Below, one piece after another: positions 1 through 8,569 of a stretch of DNA of 64,000 nt. Position numbers and translations under genes: made by a program. This DNA comes from JAPHTQ01 sp050299175 (GTDB lineage: Bacteria > Pseudomonadota > Gammaproteobacteria > Thiohalomonadales > Thiohalomonadaceae), in the NCBI GenBank assembly GCA_050299175.1, contig JBNKVM010000045.1:1-64000 (forward strand), written 5' to 3'. The notes beneath the pieces are model-generated. The model saw only the letters and a program-made list of their open reading frames with translations, did no database searches and was not told where the DNA came from. How positions within the stretch are numbered: position 1 is the first letter of the stretch; each line of letters begins with the position of its first letter.

Positions 1-2910
1 CCCGGCGCAACGGCGCAGGAGGTCGAACGCGAAGTCACCGAACGCATCGAGAAAAAACTGCAGGAGGTGCCCTGGGTCGACGTGCTGAAGTCGGTCTCCA
101 AACCGGGCGACTCCATGGTCTTCGTCAACCTCAAGGACTACGCCCCACCGAAGGAGGTGCCGGAGTCGTGGCGGCGGGTGCGCAGCAAACTCGACGACAT
201 GCGCCACACCCTGCCGGACGGTGTGCAGGGTCCGTTCCCCAACGACGAATTCGGTGACGTCCAGGTCAACATCTTCGCTCTCACCGGTGACGGTTTCGAC
301 CTCGCCGCACTGCGCCGCTATGCCGACAACATCGCCCTGGAGTTGCGCCGCGTCGAGAATGTAAAGCGGGTTGAGTTGATCGGCGTGCAAGAGGAGAAGA
401 TCTACCTCGACATCCTCCCCAGCCGCATGGCGACCCTCGGCATCTCACCGCTGCAGATCGTCGATGTCCTGCAGAAACAGAACGCGGTCACCCCCGCCGG
501 TTTCATCGAGACCGACAGCGACCGTATCCGCATGCGCGTCTCCGGCAGTTACGACAGCCTGGAACAGGTACGCAATACCGATCTGCGACTGAACGAACGT
601 CACCTTCGCCTGGGCGACATCGCACGGGTCAGCCGCGGTCTGGCCGACCCACCCAACCCCATGATGCATGTTGCTGGCCAACCGGCCATCGGTATCGGCG
701 TGGTGATGAACAAGGGCGGCAACGTGATTCAGTTGGGTGAACAACTACGCGCGGAGATGAAACGACTGACCAACGATCTGCCGATTGGCGTGGATATCCA
801 TACCGTCGCCGACCAGTCGCTGGTGGTGGAGGATTCGCTCAACCTGTTCGAACGTTCCCTCGGCGAAGCGGTCGCCATCGTGCTGGCGGTCTCCTTCCTC
901 AGCCTGGGACTGCGCACCGGCACAGTGGTGGCACTCTCCATTCCGCTGGTGCTGGCGATCACCTTCTTTGCCATGCAGATGTTGAACATCGATCTGCAAC
1001 GGGTTTCGCTGGGCGCGTTGATCATCGCTCTCGGCCTGCTGGTGGACGATGCGATCATCGCAGTGGAGATGATGGTAGTGAAAATGGAACAGGGCTGGGA
1101 TCGCTTCAAGGCCGCCACGTTCGCCTACACCTCCACCGCTTTCCCGATGCTGACCGGCACCCTGATCACCGCCGCCGCCTTCACCCCGGTGGGCTTCTCC
1201 AAATCGGCGGCGAGCGAATACACCGTCTCCATCTTCCAGATAGTCACTATCGCCCTGCTGTTGTCGTGGCTGGTGGCGGTGATCTTCACCCCGTACCTCG
1301 GCTACAAACTGCTCGACCCGAAAGCACTCATCGCCAAGGCGCAGAAGCACGGCGAGGATATCTACGACACACCGTTTTACCGCCGCTTCCGCATGCTGGT
1401 GGAGTGGTGCCTGCGCAACCGCGGCAAGGTGATCGCCGGCACGCTGTTGCTGTTCGTTCTTTCCATGGGCGCCTTCGGCAGCTTCGTGCAACAGCAGTTC
1501 TTCCCCCACTCCAGCCGCCCGGAGATCCTGGTGGATGTGTGGCTGCCGCAGGGCGCCTCGCTCAAGGCGACCGAGCATGAGGTCAAACGCATTGAGAAGA
1601 TCATCAACGCCGATCCGGCGGTAGCGAGTTCCTCTTCCTACATCGGCAACGGTGCGCCGCTGTTCATCCTGACCCTGAATCAGCAACTCTTCTCCGATAA
1701 CTTCGGCCAGTTCGTGGTCGTCGCCAAAGACCTGGAGGCGCGCGAGGCATTCAAGCAGCGCATGGAGACGCGCTTCGCCGAAGCCGACTTCTCCGCCATT
1801 CGCGTGCGCGTATCGCGACTGGAGAACGGCCCGCCGGTCGGTTACCCGGTGCAGTTCCGCGTACTGGGCGACGACCTGGGCAAACTGCGCGAAGTGGCGA
1901 ACAGTGTCGCGGAAATGATGCGCGCCGATCCCGGACTCACCAACGTCAACTTCGACTGGAACGAAAAGATCAAAAGCGTGCGCGTCGAAGTAGATCAGGA
2001 CAAGGCGCGTCGACTCGGCGTCTCCAGCCAGGAGGTGGCGCAGGTGATGCAGGCGACACTGAACGGCATCGCCCTCACCCAATACCGCGAAGGCGATCAG
2101 TTGATCGACGTAGTCTGGCGCGGCGGTTTCGGTGGCGAATCGCGCTCGCTGGATCGCCTGCCGGATATCGAGATCCCGTTCAGCGGCGGCCGCGTGTCAC
2201 TGGCACAGGTGGCGAAGCTGGTACCGGTTCAGGAGGAGGGGATCATCTGGCGCCGTAACCGCATCCCCACCATGACCATACGCGCCGACATGCTGGGCGA
2301 TGCGCAACCCAACACGGTATCAATGCGCCTGGATGGGCAACTGGACGCACTGCGCGCCACCCTGCCGCCGGGCTTCCGTATCGAACTGGGTGGCAGTATC
2401 GAAGAGTCGGGCAAAAGCCAGACGGCGATCGCCGCGGTAGTGCCGCTGATGGTGGTCGGTGTGTTGACCCTGCTGATGATGCAGTTGCAGAGCATCAGCG
2501 CCACGGTGATGGTGCTGCTGACCGCACCGCTCGGGCTGGTCGGCGTCGCCTGTGCACTGATGCTGTTCCAGGCACCGTTCGGCTTCGTCGCCCTGCTCGG
2601 TATCATTGCGCTGGCGGGAATGATCATGCGCAACTCGGTGATCCTGGTGGATCAGATCCGTCAGGACGAGGCGTCGGGAAAAACCCAATGGGACGCGATC
2701 GTCGGTTCCACCGTGCGCCGCTTCCGCCCGATCGTACTCACGGCTTCAGCCGCCATCCTGGCGATGATTCCGCTATCGCGTCAGGTCTTCTGGGGACCGA
2801 TGGCAATCGCCATCATGGGCGGGCTGGTGGTGGCGACGCTGCTCACCTGCCTGTTCCTGCCTGCGCTCTATGCGACGTGGTATCGGGTAAAGGAAGAGAG
2901 CGTGAAGTAA
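1..2910 (+). CDS. RND-family multidrug efflux permease, 5'-truncated
   Basis: Inner-membrane proton-driven efflux permease of the AcrB/MdtB type (RND superfamily). The reading frame is open from the first base; the first in-frame ATG lies far inside the protein, so the gene starts outside the window. 969 residues remain of about 1,020-1,050 usual for the family, so roughly 50-60 N-terminal residues are missing. The porter-domain start (GATAQEVEREV), the TM4 region with a VDDAI motif (GLLVDDAIIAVE) and the second hydrophobic block near the C-terminus ending in FLPALYATW are all present. The usual periplasmic adaptor partner would lie upstream, outside the window. Substrate cannot be deduced. 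The family is certain; complete pump function is likely. Confidence 0.93.
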   Translation, partial: PGATAQEVEREVTERIEKKLQEVPWVDVLKSVSKPGDSMVFVNLKDYAPPKEVPESWRRVRSKLDDMRHTLPDGVQGPFPNDEFGDVQVNIFALTGDGFDLAALRRYADNIALELRRVENVKRVELIGVQEEKIYLDILPSRMATLGISPLQIVDVLQKQNAVTPAGFIETDSDRIRMRVSGSYDSLEQVRNTDLRLNERHLRLGDIARVSRGLADPPNPMMHVAGQPAIGIGVVMNKGGNVIQLGEQLRAEMKRLTNDLPIGVDIHTVADQSLVVEDSLNLFERSLGEAVAIVLAVSFLSLGLRTGTVVALSIPLVLAITFFAMQMLNIDLQRVSLGALIIALGLLVDDAIIAVEMMVVKMEQGWDRFKAATFAYTSTAFPMLTGTLITAAAFTPVGFSKSAASEYTVSIFQIVTIALLLSWLVAVIFTPYLGYKLLDPKALIAKAQKHGEDIYDTPFYRRFRMLVEWCLRNRGKVIAGTLLLFVLSMGAFGSFVQQQFFPHSSRPEILVDVWLPQGASLKATEHEVKRIEKIINADPAVASSSSYIGNGAPLFILTLNQQLFSDNFGQFVVVAKDLEAREAFKQRMETRFAEADFSAIRVRVSRLENGPPVGYPVQFRVLGDDLGKLREVANSVAEMMRADPGLTNVNFDWNEKIKSVRVEVDQDKARRLGVSSQEVAQVMQATLNGIALTQYREGDQLIDVVWRGGFGGESRSLDRLPDIEIPFSGGRVSLAQVAKLVPVQEEGIIWRRNRIPTMTIRADMLGDAQPNTVSMRLDGQLDALRATLPPGFRIELGGSIEESGKSQTAIAAVVPLMVVGVLTLLMMQLQSISATVMVLLTAPLGLVGVACALMLFQAPFGFVALLGIIALAGMIMRNSVILVDQIRQDEASGKTQWDAIVGSTVRRFRPIVLTASAAILAMIPLSRQVFWGPMAIAIMGGLVVATLLTCLFLPALYATWYRVKEESVK

Positions 2911-2922
2911 GTATCAATGGCT

Positions 2923-2948
2923 ACCCGCTACCGTTACAGGTAGCGGGT
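2923..2948. terminator. hairpin between convergent RND and trhP genes
   Basis: A perfect 10-bp inverted repeat (acccgctacc / ggtagcgggt) with a 6-nt loop sits in the 23-bp gap between the stop codons of two convergent genes and covers the trhP stop. It lacks a clear T-run on either side, so it may act as a barrier or RNA end-stabiliser rather than an efficient intrinsic terminator. Confidence 0.45.
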
Positions 2949-4262
2949 GATCAGCGCCATATCGTAATTATCCGCAGGTAATGGAATCTTCACCCGATAA
3001 CCACCGCCCGGCACGCCATCCATCGCTTCACCCTTTTCACTCTGCATCGCTTCCAGTTTGATGGTGTGATTGCCGGAAGGTGTCATGATCTCCAGGGTAT
3101 CGCCGACGAAGAAACGGTTCTTCACCTCTACCTCGGCAAGGCCACTGCTTTCGTCGTAACCGAGCACTTCGGCAACGAATTGCTGCTGCTCGGAGGCGGA
3201 GTGGTTGCTGAGATAGCTTTGATATTCCTGGCTATGGTGACGCTGGTAGAAGCCGTCGGTGTAACCGCGATTGGCCAGGTTCTCCAATGCCCCCAACAAC
3301 GAAGGATCGAAGGGACGGCCGACCACCGCATCGTCGATAGCACGACGATAAATCTGCGCGGTGCGTGCGGTGTAGTAGTGGGATTTGGTGCGACCTTCGA
3401 TCTTCAACGAGTCGACACCGATCTCCACCAGTCGCTGCACATGTTCCACCGCGCGCAGATCCTTGGAATTCATGATGTAGGTGCCGTGTTCGTCCTCTTC
3501 GATCGGTAACAACGTTCCAGGACGTTCACTCTCCTCCAGCAGAAAAACCTGCGAGGAGTCACTGTGGCGTTCACCGTTACCCGCCTGAGCGTTGCGCAAA
3601 ACCACATCACCACTTTCGTTCTCTTCTGCGGGTTTAATGTCGTACTGCCAGCGACAGGAGTTAGTGCAGGTGCCCTGATTGGCATCGCGATGGTTGAAGT
3701 AACCGGAGAGCAGGCAGCGACCTGAATAGGCAATACAAAGTGCACCGTGAACGAAGACCTCTAGCTCCATCTCCGGACACTGCTGACGGATCTCTTCGAT
3801 CTCCTCCAGTGACAGTTCACGGGAGAGGATCACTCGGGTCAGTCCCAGCGATTGCCAGAACTTCACACTAGCGTAGTTAACGGTATTCGCCTGCACCGAA
3901 AGATGGATCGGCAGATCGAGCCACTGTTCGCGCACCAGCATGATCAGGCCGGGGTCGGCCATGATCAGCGCATCGGGACCCAGTTCAACCACCGGCGCGA
4001 TATCGCGCAGGAAGGTCTTTACCTTGGCGTTGTGCGGCAGCACGTTACCGGCAAGGAAAAACTGCTTGCCTGCGGCATGGGTCTCCTCGATGCCGACCTG
4101 TAGCTGCGCCAGGGTATCGAAGTCGTTATTCCGCACCCGCAGCGAATAGCGCGGCATCCCGGCGTAAACGGCATCGGCACCGTAGGCGATGGCGTAACGC
4201 AGGTTTTTCAGGTTGCCTGCAGGGGCGAGGAGTTCTGGGGCTTTCATCGACATCGGGAACAT
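2934..4262 (-). CDS. trhP: tRNA 5-hydroxyuridine synthase TrhP (YegQ, peptidase U32 family)
   Basis: 442 residues, close to E. coli YegQ/TrhP, which is needed for prephenate-dependent hydroxylation of U34 in tRNAs (precursor of cmo5U). The N-terminus (ELLAPAGNLKNLRYAIAYGADAVYAG in outline), the central stretch LTRVILSRELSLEEIEEI, and the U32 signature around residues 168-186 (E168, G173, C176, S180, G181, C183, S186) are all seen. Further cysteines at 199 and 203 complete a metal-ligand-like cluster typical of this family. Three closely spaced in-frame Met codons (1, 4, 6) make the exact start uncertain; none has a strong ribosome-binding site. Convergent with the RND gene, divergent from mlaC. 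The longer U32 paralogue RlhA is excluded by length and by the match to YegQ. Confidence 0.93.
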   Translation of the reverse strand: MFPMSMKAPELLAPAGNLKNLRYAIAYGADAVYAGMPRYSLRVRNNDFDTLAQLQVGIEETHAAGKQFFLAGNVLPHNAKVKTFLRDIAPVVELGPDALIMADPGLIMLVREQWLDLPIHLSVQANTVNYASVKFWQSLGLTRVILSRELSLEEIEEIRQQCPEMELEVFVHGALCIAYSGRCLLSGYFNHRDANQGTCTNSCRWQYDIKPAEENESGDVVLRNAQAGNGERHSDSSQVFLLEESERPGTLLPIEEDEHGTYIMNSKDLRAVEHVQRLVEIGVDSLKIEGRTKSHYYTARTAQIYRRAIDDAVVGRPFDPSLLGALENLANRGYTDGFYQRHHSQEYQSYLSNHSASEQQQFVAEVLGYDESSGLAEVEVKNRFFVGDTLEIMTPSGNHTIKLEAMQSEKGEAMDGVPGGGYRVKIPLPADNYDMALITRYL

Positions 4263-4439
4263 TGGGGTATGAAACGGGGTCGTAGTTTACACCATCGGAA
4301 AGGCGCTGGCAGGTAAGTTACCGCGGCACAAGGTAAAAAAAGCTGTGAACTGCTGCCGAATCACGAACCCCTGACCTTGTAATTCCCCCTTCCGTTTGGT
4401 GACAATCTAGCCCGGAACATCCCACTGTGGAGAGAAGTG

Positions 4440-5138
4440 ATGAGAACCGTTTTTGCCAAGTCCATTTCCGTCCTGCTGGCCGGTCTGTTGCTGTTCACGC
4501 TGACCGCCCGTGCCGAGGCCAACGTACCGCCGGACAAGATGCTGGAATCGGTTACCCAGGAGATGTTCACTGTGCTCAAACGTGAGCGCGAATCGGTGAA
4601 ACAGAAACCAACCCGATTGTTCGATCTGGTGGAAAAGGTACTGTTGCCTCACGTGGATATGGAAGTGATGTCGCGCTTCGTCCTTGGCAAGCACTGGCGT
4701 AAAGCCACACCTGCACAGCGCGAGCAGTTCAGCGGTGAATTCAAGAACCTGATGGTGCGCTTCTACGTTTCGGCGCTGCTGGATCAACCGGACCAGCTCG
4801 ACGAACTGCTGGCCGACACCGACCACCTGATCGCCTACCTGCCGGTAAAACTCGACGCCGAAACCAAAAAGACCACGGTCCGTGCCGAGGTCTACCTGCC
4901 CAACGGCGGGCCGAAAGTGCCGGTCAGCTTCAGCCTGTTCAAGAAAGACGGCAACTGGCTGATGTATGACGTCAACGTCGACGGTATCAGCCTGGTTAGC
5001 AACTACCGCAGCAGCTTCTCCAGCGAAGTCAGCCGCGACGGTCTGGATAAGCTGATCCAGCACCTGGCCGAACGCAACCAGTCGCTGCTGGAAAAGTACA
5101 ATCGCGGTGAAGCCGGGGCGCTGAAAGCCGGGCAATAA
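4440..5138 (+). CDS. mlaC: MlaC/Ttg2D-family periplasmic phospholipid-binding protein
   Basis: 232 residues. A cleavable signal peptide (MRTVFAKSISVLLAGLLLF, cleavage after ARA or AEA) is followed by the MlaC fold; recognisable elements are the LLPHVDMEVMSRFVLGKHWRKAT block and the AYLPVKLD / GNWLMYDVNVDGISLV strands. MlaC ferries phospholipids between the MlaA complex in the outer membrane and the MlaFEDB transporter. No mlaF, E, D or B is adjacent, so this is an orphan, perhaps a second copy. ATG at 4440 is preferred over the overlapping GTG at 4437 because GGAGAG at 4429-4434 is then 5 nt upstream. A possible promoter, TTGTAA-N18-GACAAT, lies at 4377-4406. Family assignment is firm; the transport partner is unknown. 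Confidence 0.88.
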   Translation: MRTVFAKSISVLLAGLLLFTLTARAEANVPPDKMLESVTQEMFTVLKRERESVKQKPTRLFDLVEKVLLPHVDMEVMSRFVLGKHWRKATPAQREQFSGEFKNLMVRFYVSALLDQPDQLDELLADTDHLIAYLPVKLDAETKKTTVRAEVYLPNGGPKVPVSFSLFKKDGNWLMYDVNVDGISLVSNYRSSFSSEVSRDGLDKLIQHLAERNQSLLEKYNRGEAGALKAGQ

Positions 5139-5151
5139 CTCCCCGCCAAAC

Positions 5152-5190
5152 AGGAGCGCAAAGGGAAGCCTTTGCGCTCTTCGTGTTTTT
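5152..5190 (+). terminator. intrinsic terminator after mlaC
   Basis: Perfect 11-bp stem gagcgcaaagg / cctttgcgctc (5154-5164 and 5169-5179) with a GAAG loop, followed by a T-rich tail ending in TTTTT. It lies 15 bp after the mlaC stop and ends before the next gene. Confidence 0.8.
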
Positions 5191-5207
5191 GCGGTGACAA
5201 TAACCGC

Positions 5208-6152
5208 ATGATTATCTTCCGCCTCATCGCCAACGGCCTCGCCCCGCTGACCCTGCTGGGGGCGATCATCGCCTACCTCGAACCCGCCACTTTCATCTGG
5301 ATCAAGCCGTACTTCCAGTGGCTCTTCGCCGCCACCATGTTCGCCCTCGGCGTGGTGCTGCACCCGGAAGAGTTGCGCGACACCCTGACCCGCCCCAGGG
5401 CGATCGGTCTCGGCGTACTAGCCCAGTTCACCATCATGCCCGCACTCGGTTTCGCCGCGGCAATGCTCAGCGGCCTGCCGCCTGCGCTGGCCCTCGGCTT
5501 CATCATCGTCGCCTGCGCCCCCGGTGCGATGGCCAGTAACGTCATCGTCTACCTCGCCGGTGGTGCGGTCGCCTTCTCCATCGCCCTGACCACTGTCGCT
5601 ACCTTCCTCTCGCCGCTACTCACCCCGGCGCTGGTGAAGTGGCTCGGTTCGGTCTACCTGGATATCCCCTTCTGGCCGATGATGCAGACCATTCTGCTCA
5701 CCGTGCTGCTGCCGCTGCTGCTCGGCCTCGGCCTGCGCCGCCTGATCCAGCAGCGGGCACAGACCCTGAACCTGGCAGAGCAGATCGCCCCTGCCGTCGC
5801 CTCGACGGCGATCATCCTGATCTGCAGCTACGCCGTCGCCGCCAACTACGAACGCCTCGCCAGTGTCGGCGCCACCCTCATCGCCGTGGTAGCCATCGTC
5901 AACGCCCTCGGTTACCTGCTAGGTTGGCAGGCAGCTCGACTGTTCGGTTTCGACGGCCGTCACCAGCTTACCCTCGCCATTGAGATCGGCATGCAGAACG
6001 CCGGCCTCGGCGTGGTGCTGGCGCTGAAACACTTCTCACCGGAGACCGCTCTGCCCGGCGCGCTGTTTGCCGTCTGGTGCATCCTCACCTCCGCGGGTGC
6101 TGCAGGCTGGTTACGCCGCTCCCGCCACCGCGCCGCCCTTCTCACCCCCTGA
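5208..6152 (+). CDS. bile acid:sodium symporter family (BASS) transporter
   Basis: 314 residues, almost entirely hydrophobic, with about 9-10 predicted membrane segments. The motif APGAMASNVIVYLAGG corresponds to the conserved sodium/substrate region of the BASS family (SLC10-like), and a second conserved stretch EIGMQNAGLGVVLAL is the crossover-helix motif. Bacterial members import organic anions such as pantoate or 2-keto acids with sodium; substrate cannot be assigned here. ATG at 5208 is chosen because upstream in-frame codons lie inside the mlaC terminator. hslV follows after 65 bp. Confidence 0.87.
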   Translation: MIIFRLIANGLAPLTLLGAIIAYLEPATFIWIKPYFQWLFAATMFALGVVLHPEELRDTLTRPRAIGLGVLAQFTIMPALGFAAAMLSGLPPALALGFIIVACAPGAMASNVIVYLAGGAVAFSIALTTVATFLSPLLTPALVKWLGSVYLDIPFWPMMQTILLTVLLPLLLGLGLRRLIQQRAQTLNLAEQIAPAVASTAIILICSYAVAANYERLASVGATLIAVVAIVNALGYLLGWQAARLFGFDGRHQLTLAIEIGMQNAGLGVVLALKHFSPETALPGALFAVWCILTSAGAAGWLRRSRHRAALLTP

Positions 6153-6217
6153 GTCATACGGGAATCCCCGCGCTGTATGATGTAAACTTCTCCTCCCGCT
6201 AAATCGGAGGACTTCCA

Positions 6218-6760
6218 TTGGAACAGTACCGCGGTACCACCATTCTCGCCGTACGGCGCGGCAACAAGGCTGTGATCGGTGGCGACGGCCAGGTCTCCCT
6301 CGGCAACACCATCATGAAGGGCAACGCGCGCAAGGTGCGCCGCCTCTACAAGGATCAGGTCATTGCCGGTTTTGCCGGCGGTACCGCCGATGCCTTTACT
6401 CTGTTCGAGCGTTTCGAGGGCAAGCTGGAGAAACATCAGGGCAATCTCACCCGCGCCGCGGTGGAGATGGCCAAGGACTGGCGCACCGACCGGGTGCTGC
6501 GCAAGCTAGAGGCATTGCTGCTGGTGGCGGACAAGACCGCCACTCTGATGATCACCGGCAACGGCGACGTCATTGAACCGGAAAACAATCTCATCGCTAT
6601 CGGCTCCGGCGGTAGTTTCGCCCAGGCTGCGGCCACCGCCCTTTACGAGAACACCGAGCTGGACGCCCGCGAGATTGTTGAGAAAGGATTGAACATTGCG
6701 GCCAGTATCTGCATCTACACCAATCACAACCTGACTATCGAAGAACTCGATCTGGATTAA
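6218..6760 (+). CDS. hslV: ATP-dependent protease proteolytic subunit HslV (TTG start)
   Basis: Peptidase of the HslUV (ClpYQ) proteasome-like protease, which degrades regulators and misfolded proteins in the cytoplasm. 180 residues. The protein begins MEQYRGTT; by family comparison the active nucleophile is the first Thr of TTILAVRRGN (residue 7), so a six-residue propeptide must be removed. GDGQVSLGN and GFAGGTADAFTLFERFE are conserved family blocks. The start is TTG at 6218, with GGAGG at 6206-6210, 7 nt upstream; no alternative ATG exists before the conserved sequence. hslU follows after 9 bp, forming the standard two-gene operon. Confidence 0.97.
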   Translation: MEQYRGTTILAVRRGNKAVIGGDGQVSLGNTIMKGNARKVRRLYKDQVIAGFAGGTADAFTLFERFEGKLEKHQGNLTRAAVEMAKDWRTDRVLRKLEALLLVADKTATLMITGNGDVIEPENNLIAIGSGGSFAQAAATALYENTELDAREIVEKGLNIAASICIYTNHNLTIEELDLD

Positions 6761-6769
6761 GAATCACCT

Positions 6770-8116
6770 ATGTCCATCATGACACCCCGCGAGATCGTCC
6801 AGGAGCTGGACAAACACATCATCGGCCAGGCCGGCGCCAAACGCGCCGTGGCCATCGCCTTGCGCAACCGCTGGCGCCGCAGCCAGGTGGATGAATCGTT
6901 GCGCAACGAGATCACACCGAAGAACATTTTGATGATCGGCCCCACTGGTGTGGGCAAGACCGAGATCGCCCGCCGTCTGGCGAAACTGGCCAACGCGCCG
7001 TTCCTCAAGGTCGAGGCGACCAAGTTCACCGAGGTGGGTTATGTCGGCCGCGACGTGGAATCGATCATCCGCGACCTGGTGGATATCGCGCTGAAGATGG
7101 TGCGCGAAGAGGAGATGAAAAAGGTACAGCACCGCGCCTTTGAAGCAGCGGAAGAGCGCATCCTCGACATCCTCCTGCCACCGGCGCGTTCCGGTGGTAT
7201 CGGTTTTGCCAATGAGCCAGCGGAAAAATCCGAAGACTCGGCTACGCGGCAGAAATTCCGCAAGAAACTGCGCGAGGGCGAGCTGAACGACAAGGAGATC
7301 GAGATCGAGGTGCACGAGAGCACCATGGGCGTGGAGATCATGGCGCCGCCCGGCATGGAAGAGATGACCAGCCAGCTACAGGGACTGTTCCAGAACCTCG
7401 GCAGCCAGCGCACCAAAAAGCGCAAGATGCGTATTGAAGAGGCGCTAAAGCAGCTTACCGATGAAGAGGCCGCACGCCTGATCAACGAAGAAGAGATCCG
7501 AAGCAAGGCGCTCTACGCGGTGGAGCAAAACGGCATCGTCTTCCTCGACGAGATGGACAAGGTGACCGGTCGCTCAGAAGGCGGCAAAGGGCCCGACGTC
7601 TCACGCGAGGGTGTGCAACGGGATCTGCTGCCACTGGTCGAAGGCAGCACCGTCTCCACCAAGTACGGTATGATCAAGACCGATCACATCCTGTTTATCG
7701 CCTCCGGTGCGTTTCATCTCTCCAAACCGTCTGACCTGATCCCTGAGTTACAGGGTCGCCTGCCGATCCGCGTCGAACTGGATGCGCTGGGTGTTGAGGA
7801 ATTCAAACGCATCCTCACCGAACCGGACGCATCACTCACTGAACAGTACAAGGCGCTGCTCGCCACCGAAGGGGTGGAGGTTGCCTTCGAGGAATCGGGT
7901 ATCACCCGTCTCGCCGAGATCGCCTGGAGCGTTAACGAAACCACCGAAAACATCGGCGCGCGTCGTCTGCATACGGTGATCGAGCGCCTGCTGGAAAGTC
8001 TCTCCTACGAAGCAGCGGACAAAAGCGGACAGAGCGTGAATGTGGATGCCGCCTACGTCGACAGCCAGCTGGGCAGTTTGGCAGAGGATGAAGATCTGAG
8101 CCGTTACATTTTATAG
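6770..8116 (+). CDS. hslU: HslU, ATPase subunit of the HslUV protease
   Basis: AAA+ unfoldase that feeds substrates into HslV. 448 residues (E. coli 443). Walker A GPTGVGKT at residues 57-64, the GYVGRDVESIIRDLV pore region just after it, an I domain rich in charged residues (about 115-240), Walker B IVFLDE at about 256-261, and a C-terminal sensor-2 segment (NIGARRLHTVIERLLE). The C-terminus ends RYIL, the tail that docks into HslV pockets. Translation begins 9 bp after hslV, indicating co-transcription. No deviation from the family is seen. Confidence 0.98.
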   Translation: MSIMTPREIVQELDKHIIGQAGAKRAVAIALRNRWRRSQVDESLRNEITPKNILMIGPTGVGKTEIARRLAKLANAPFLKVEATKFTEVGYVGRDVESIIRDLVDIALKMVREEEMKKVQHRAFEAAEERILDILLPPARSGGIGFANEPAEKSEDSATRQKFRKKLREGELNDKEIEIEVHESTMGVEIMAPPGMEEMTSQLQGLFQNLGSQRTKKRKMRIEEALKQLTDEEAARLINEEEIRSKALYAVEQNGIVFLDEMDKVTGRSEGGKGPDVSREGVQRDLLPLVEGSTVSTKYGMIKTDHILFIASGAFHLSKPSDLIPELQGRLPIRVELDALGVEEFKRILTEPDASLTEQYKALLATEGVEVAFEESGITRLAEIAWSVNETTENIGARRLHTVIERLLESLSYEAADKSGQSVNVDAAYVDSQLGSLAEDEDLSRYIL

Positions 8117-8185
8117 AGAATTGAATAACAGCCCTGCGGACGCCACCTGTAAGGAGTCCGTCACGAACCGAGTACGAGGAATGCT

Positions 8186-8545
8186 ATGAGCAAACACATC
8201 CCCACCGAGATCACCCTGCACAAGGGCAAACGCATGCTGGAACTCGCCTTTGAGGACGGTAGCCGTTTTGAACTGCCCTGCGAATATCTGCGTGTCTTCT
8301 CCCCCTCCGCCGAGGTGCAGGGCCACGGTCCCGGCCAGGAGGTGCTGCAGCTCGGCAAGGAGGAGGTAAACATCGAAAAGATCGAGCAGGTCGGCACCTA
8401 CGCCATCCAGCCGAGCTTCGATGATGGCCACCATACCGGCATCTACACCTGGGAAACCCTTTACAATCTGGGTGTTAATTACGAGCAAAACTGGCAAAAT
8501 TACCTCGAGCGCCTCAAAGCGGCAGGCCACGAACGCAAGGCCTGA
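8186..8545 (+). CDS. DUF971 (gamma-butyrobetaine hydroxylase-like N-terminal) protein
   Basis: 119-residue cytoplasmic protein. The pattern CEYLRVFSPSAEVQGHG and the C-terminal FDDGHHTGIYTWETLYNLG are hallmarks of DUF971 / GBBH-like domains, which also occur as the N-terminal domain of eukaryotic carnitine-synthesis hydroxylases and in Fe-S related proteins such as HSCB partners. Conserved Cys32 and the His pair are potential metal ligands. It sits between hslVU and the ubiquinone cluster, 24 bp before ubiE, an arrangement seen in other gammaproteobacteria. Cellular function is not established; an Fe-S or cofactor-linked role is an inference only. Confidence 0.85.
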   Translation: MSKHIPTEITLHKGKRMLELAFEDGSRFELPCEYLRVFSPSAEVQGHGPGQEVLQLGKEEVNIEKIEQVGTYAIQPSFDDGHHTGIYTWETLYNLGVNYEQNWQNYLERLKAAGHERKA

Positions 8546-8569
8546 GCACATCAACCACAGGTAACGCAT

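Noticed and set aside
745..2082. 445-codon open frame on the minus strand
   Set aside because: It lies wholly antisense to the RND gene. The translation is His/Glu/Arg/Gln-rich low-complexity sequence typical of shadows of GC-rich genes, with no recognisable domain.
4407..5363. 318-codon minus-strand open frame
   Set aside because: Antisense to mlaC and the BASS gene start, and runs through the mlaC terminator hairpin.
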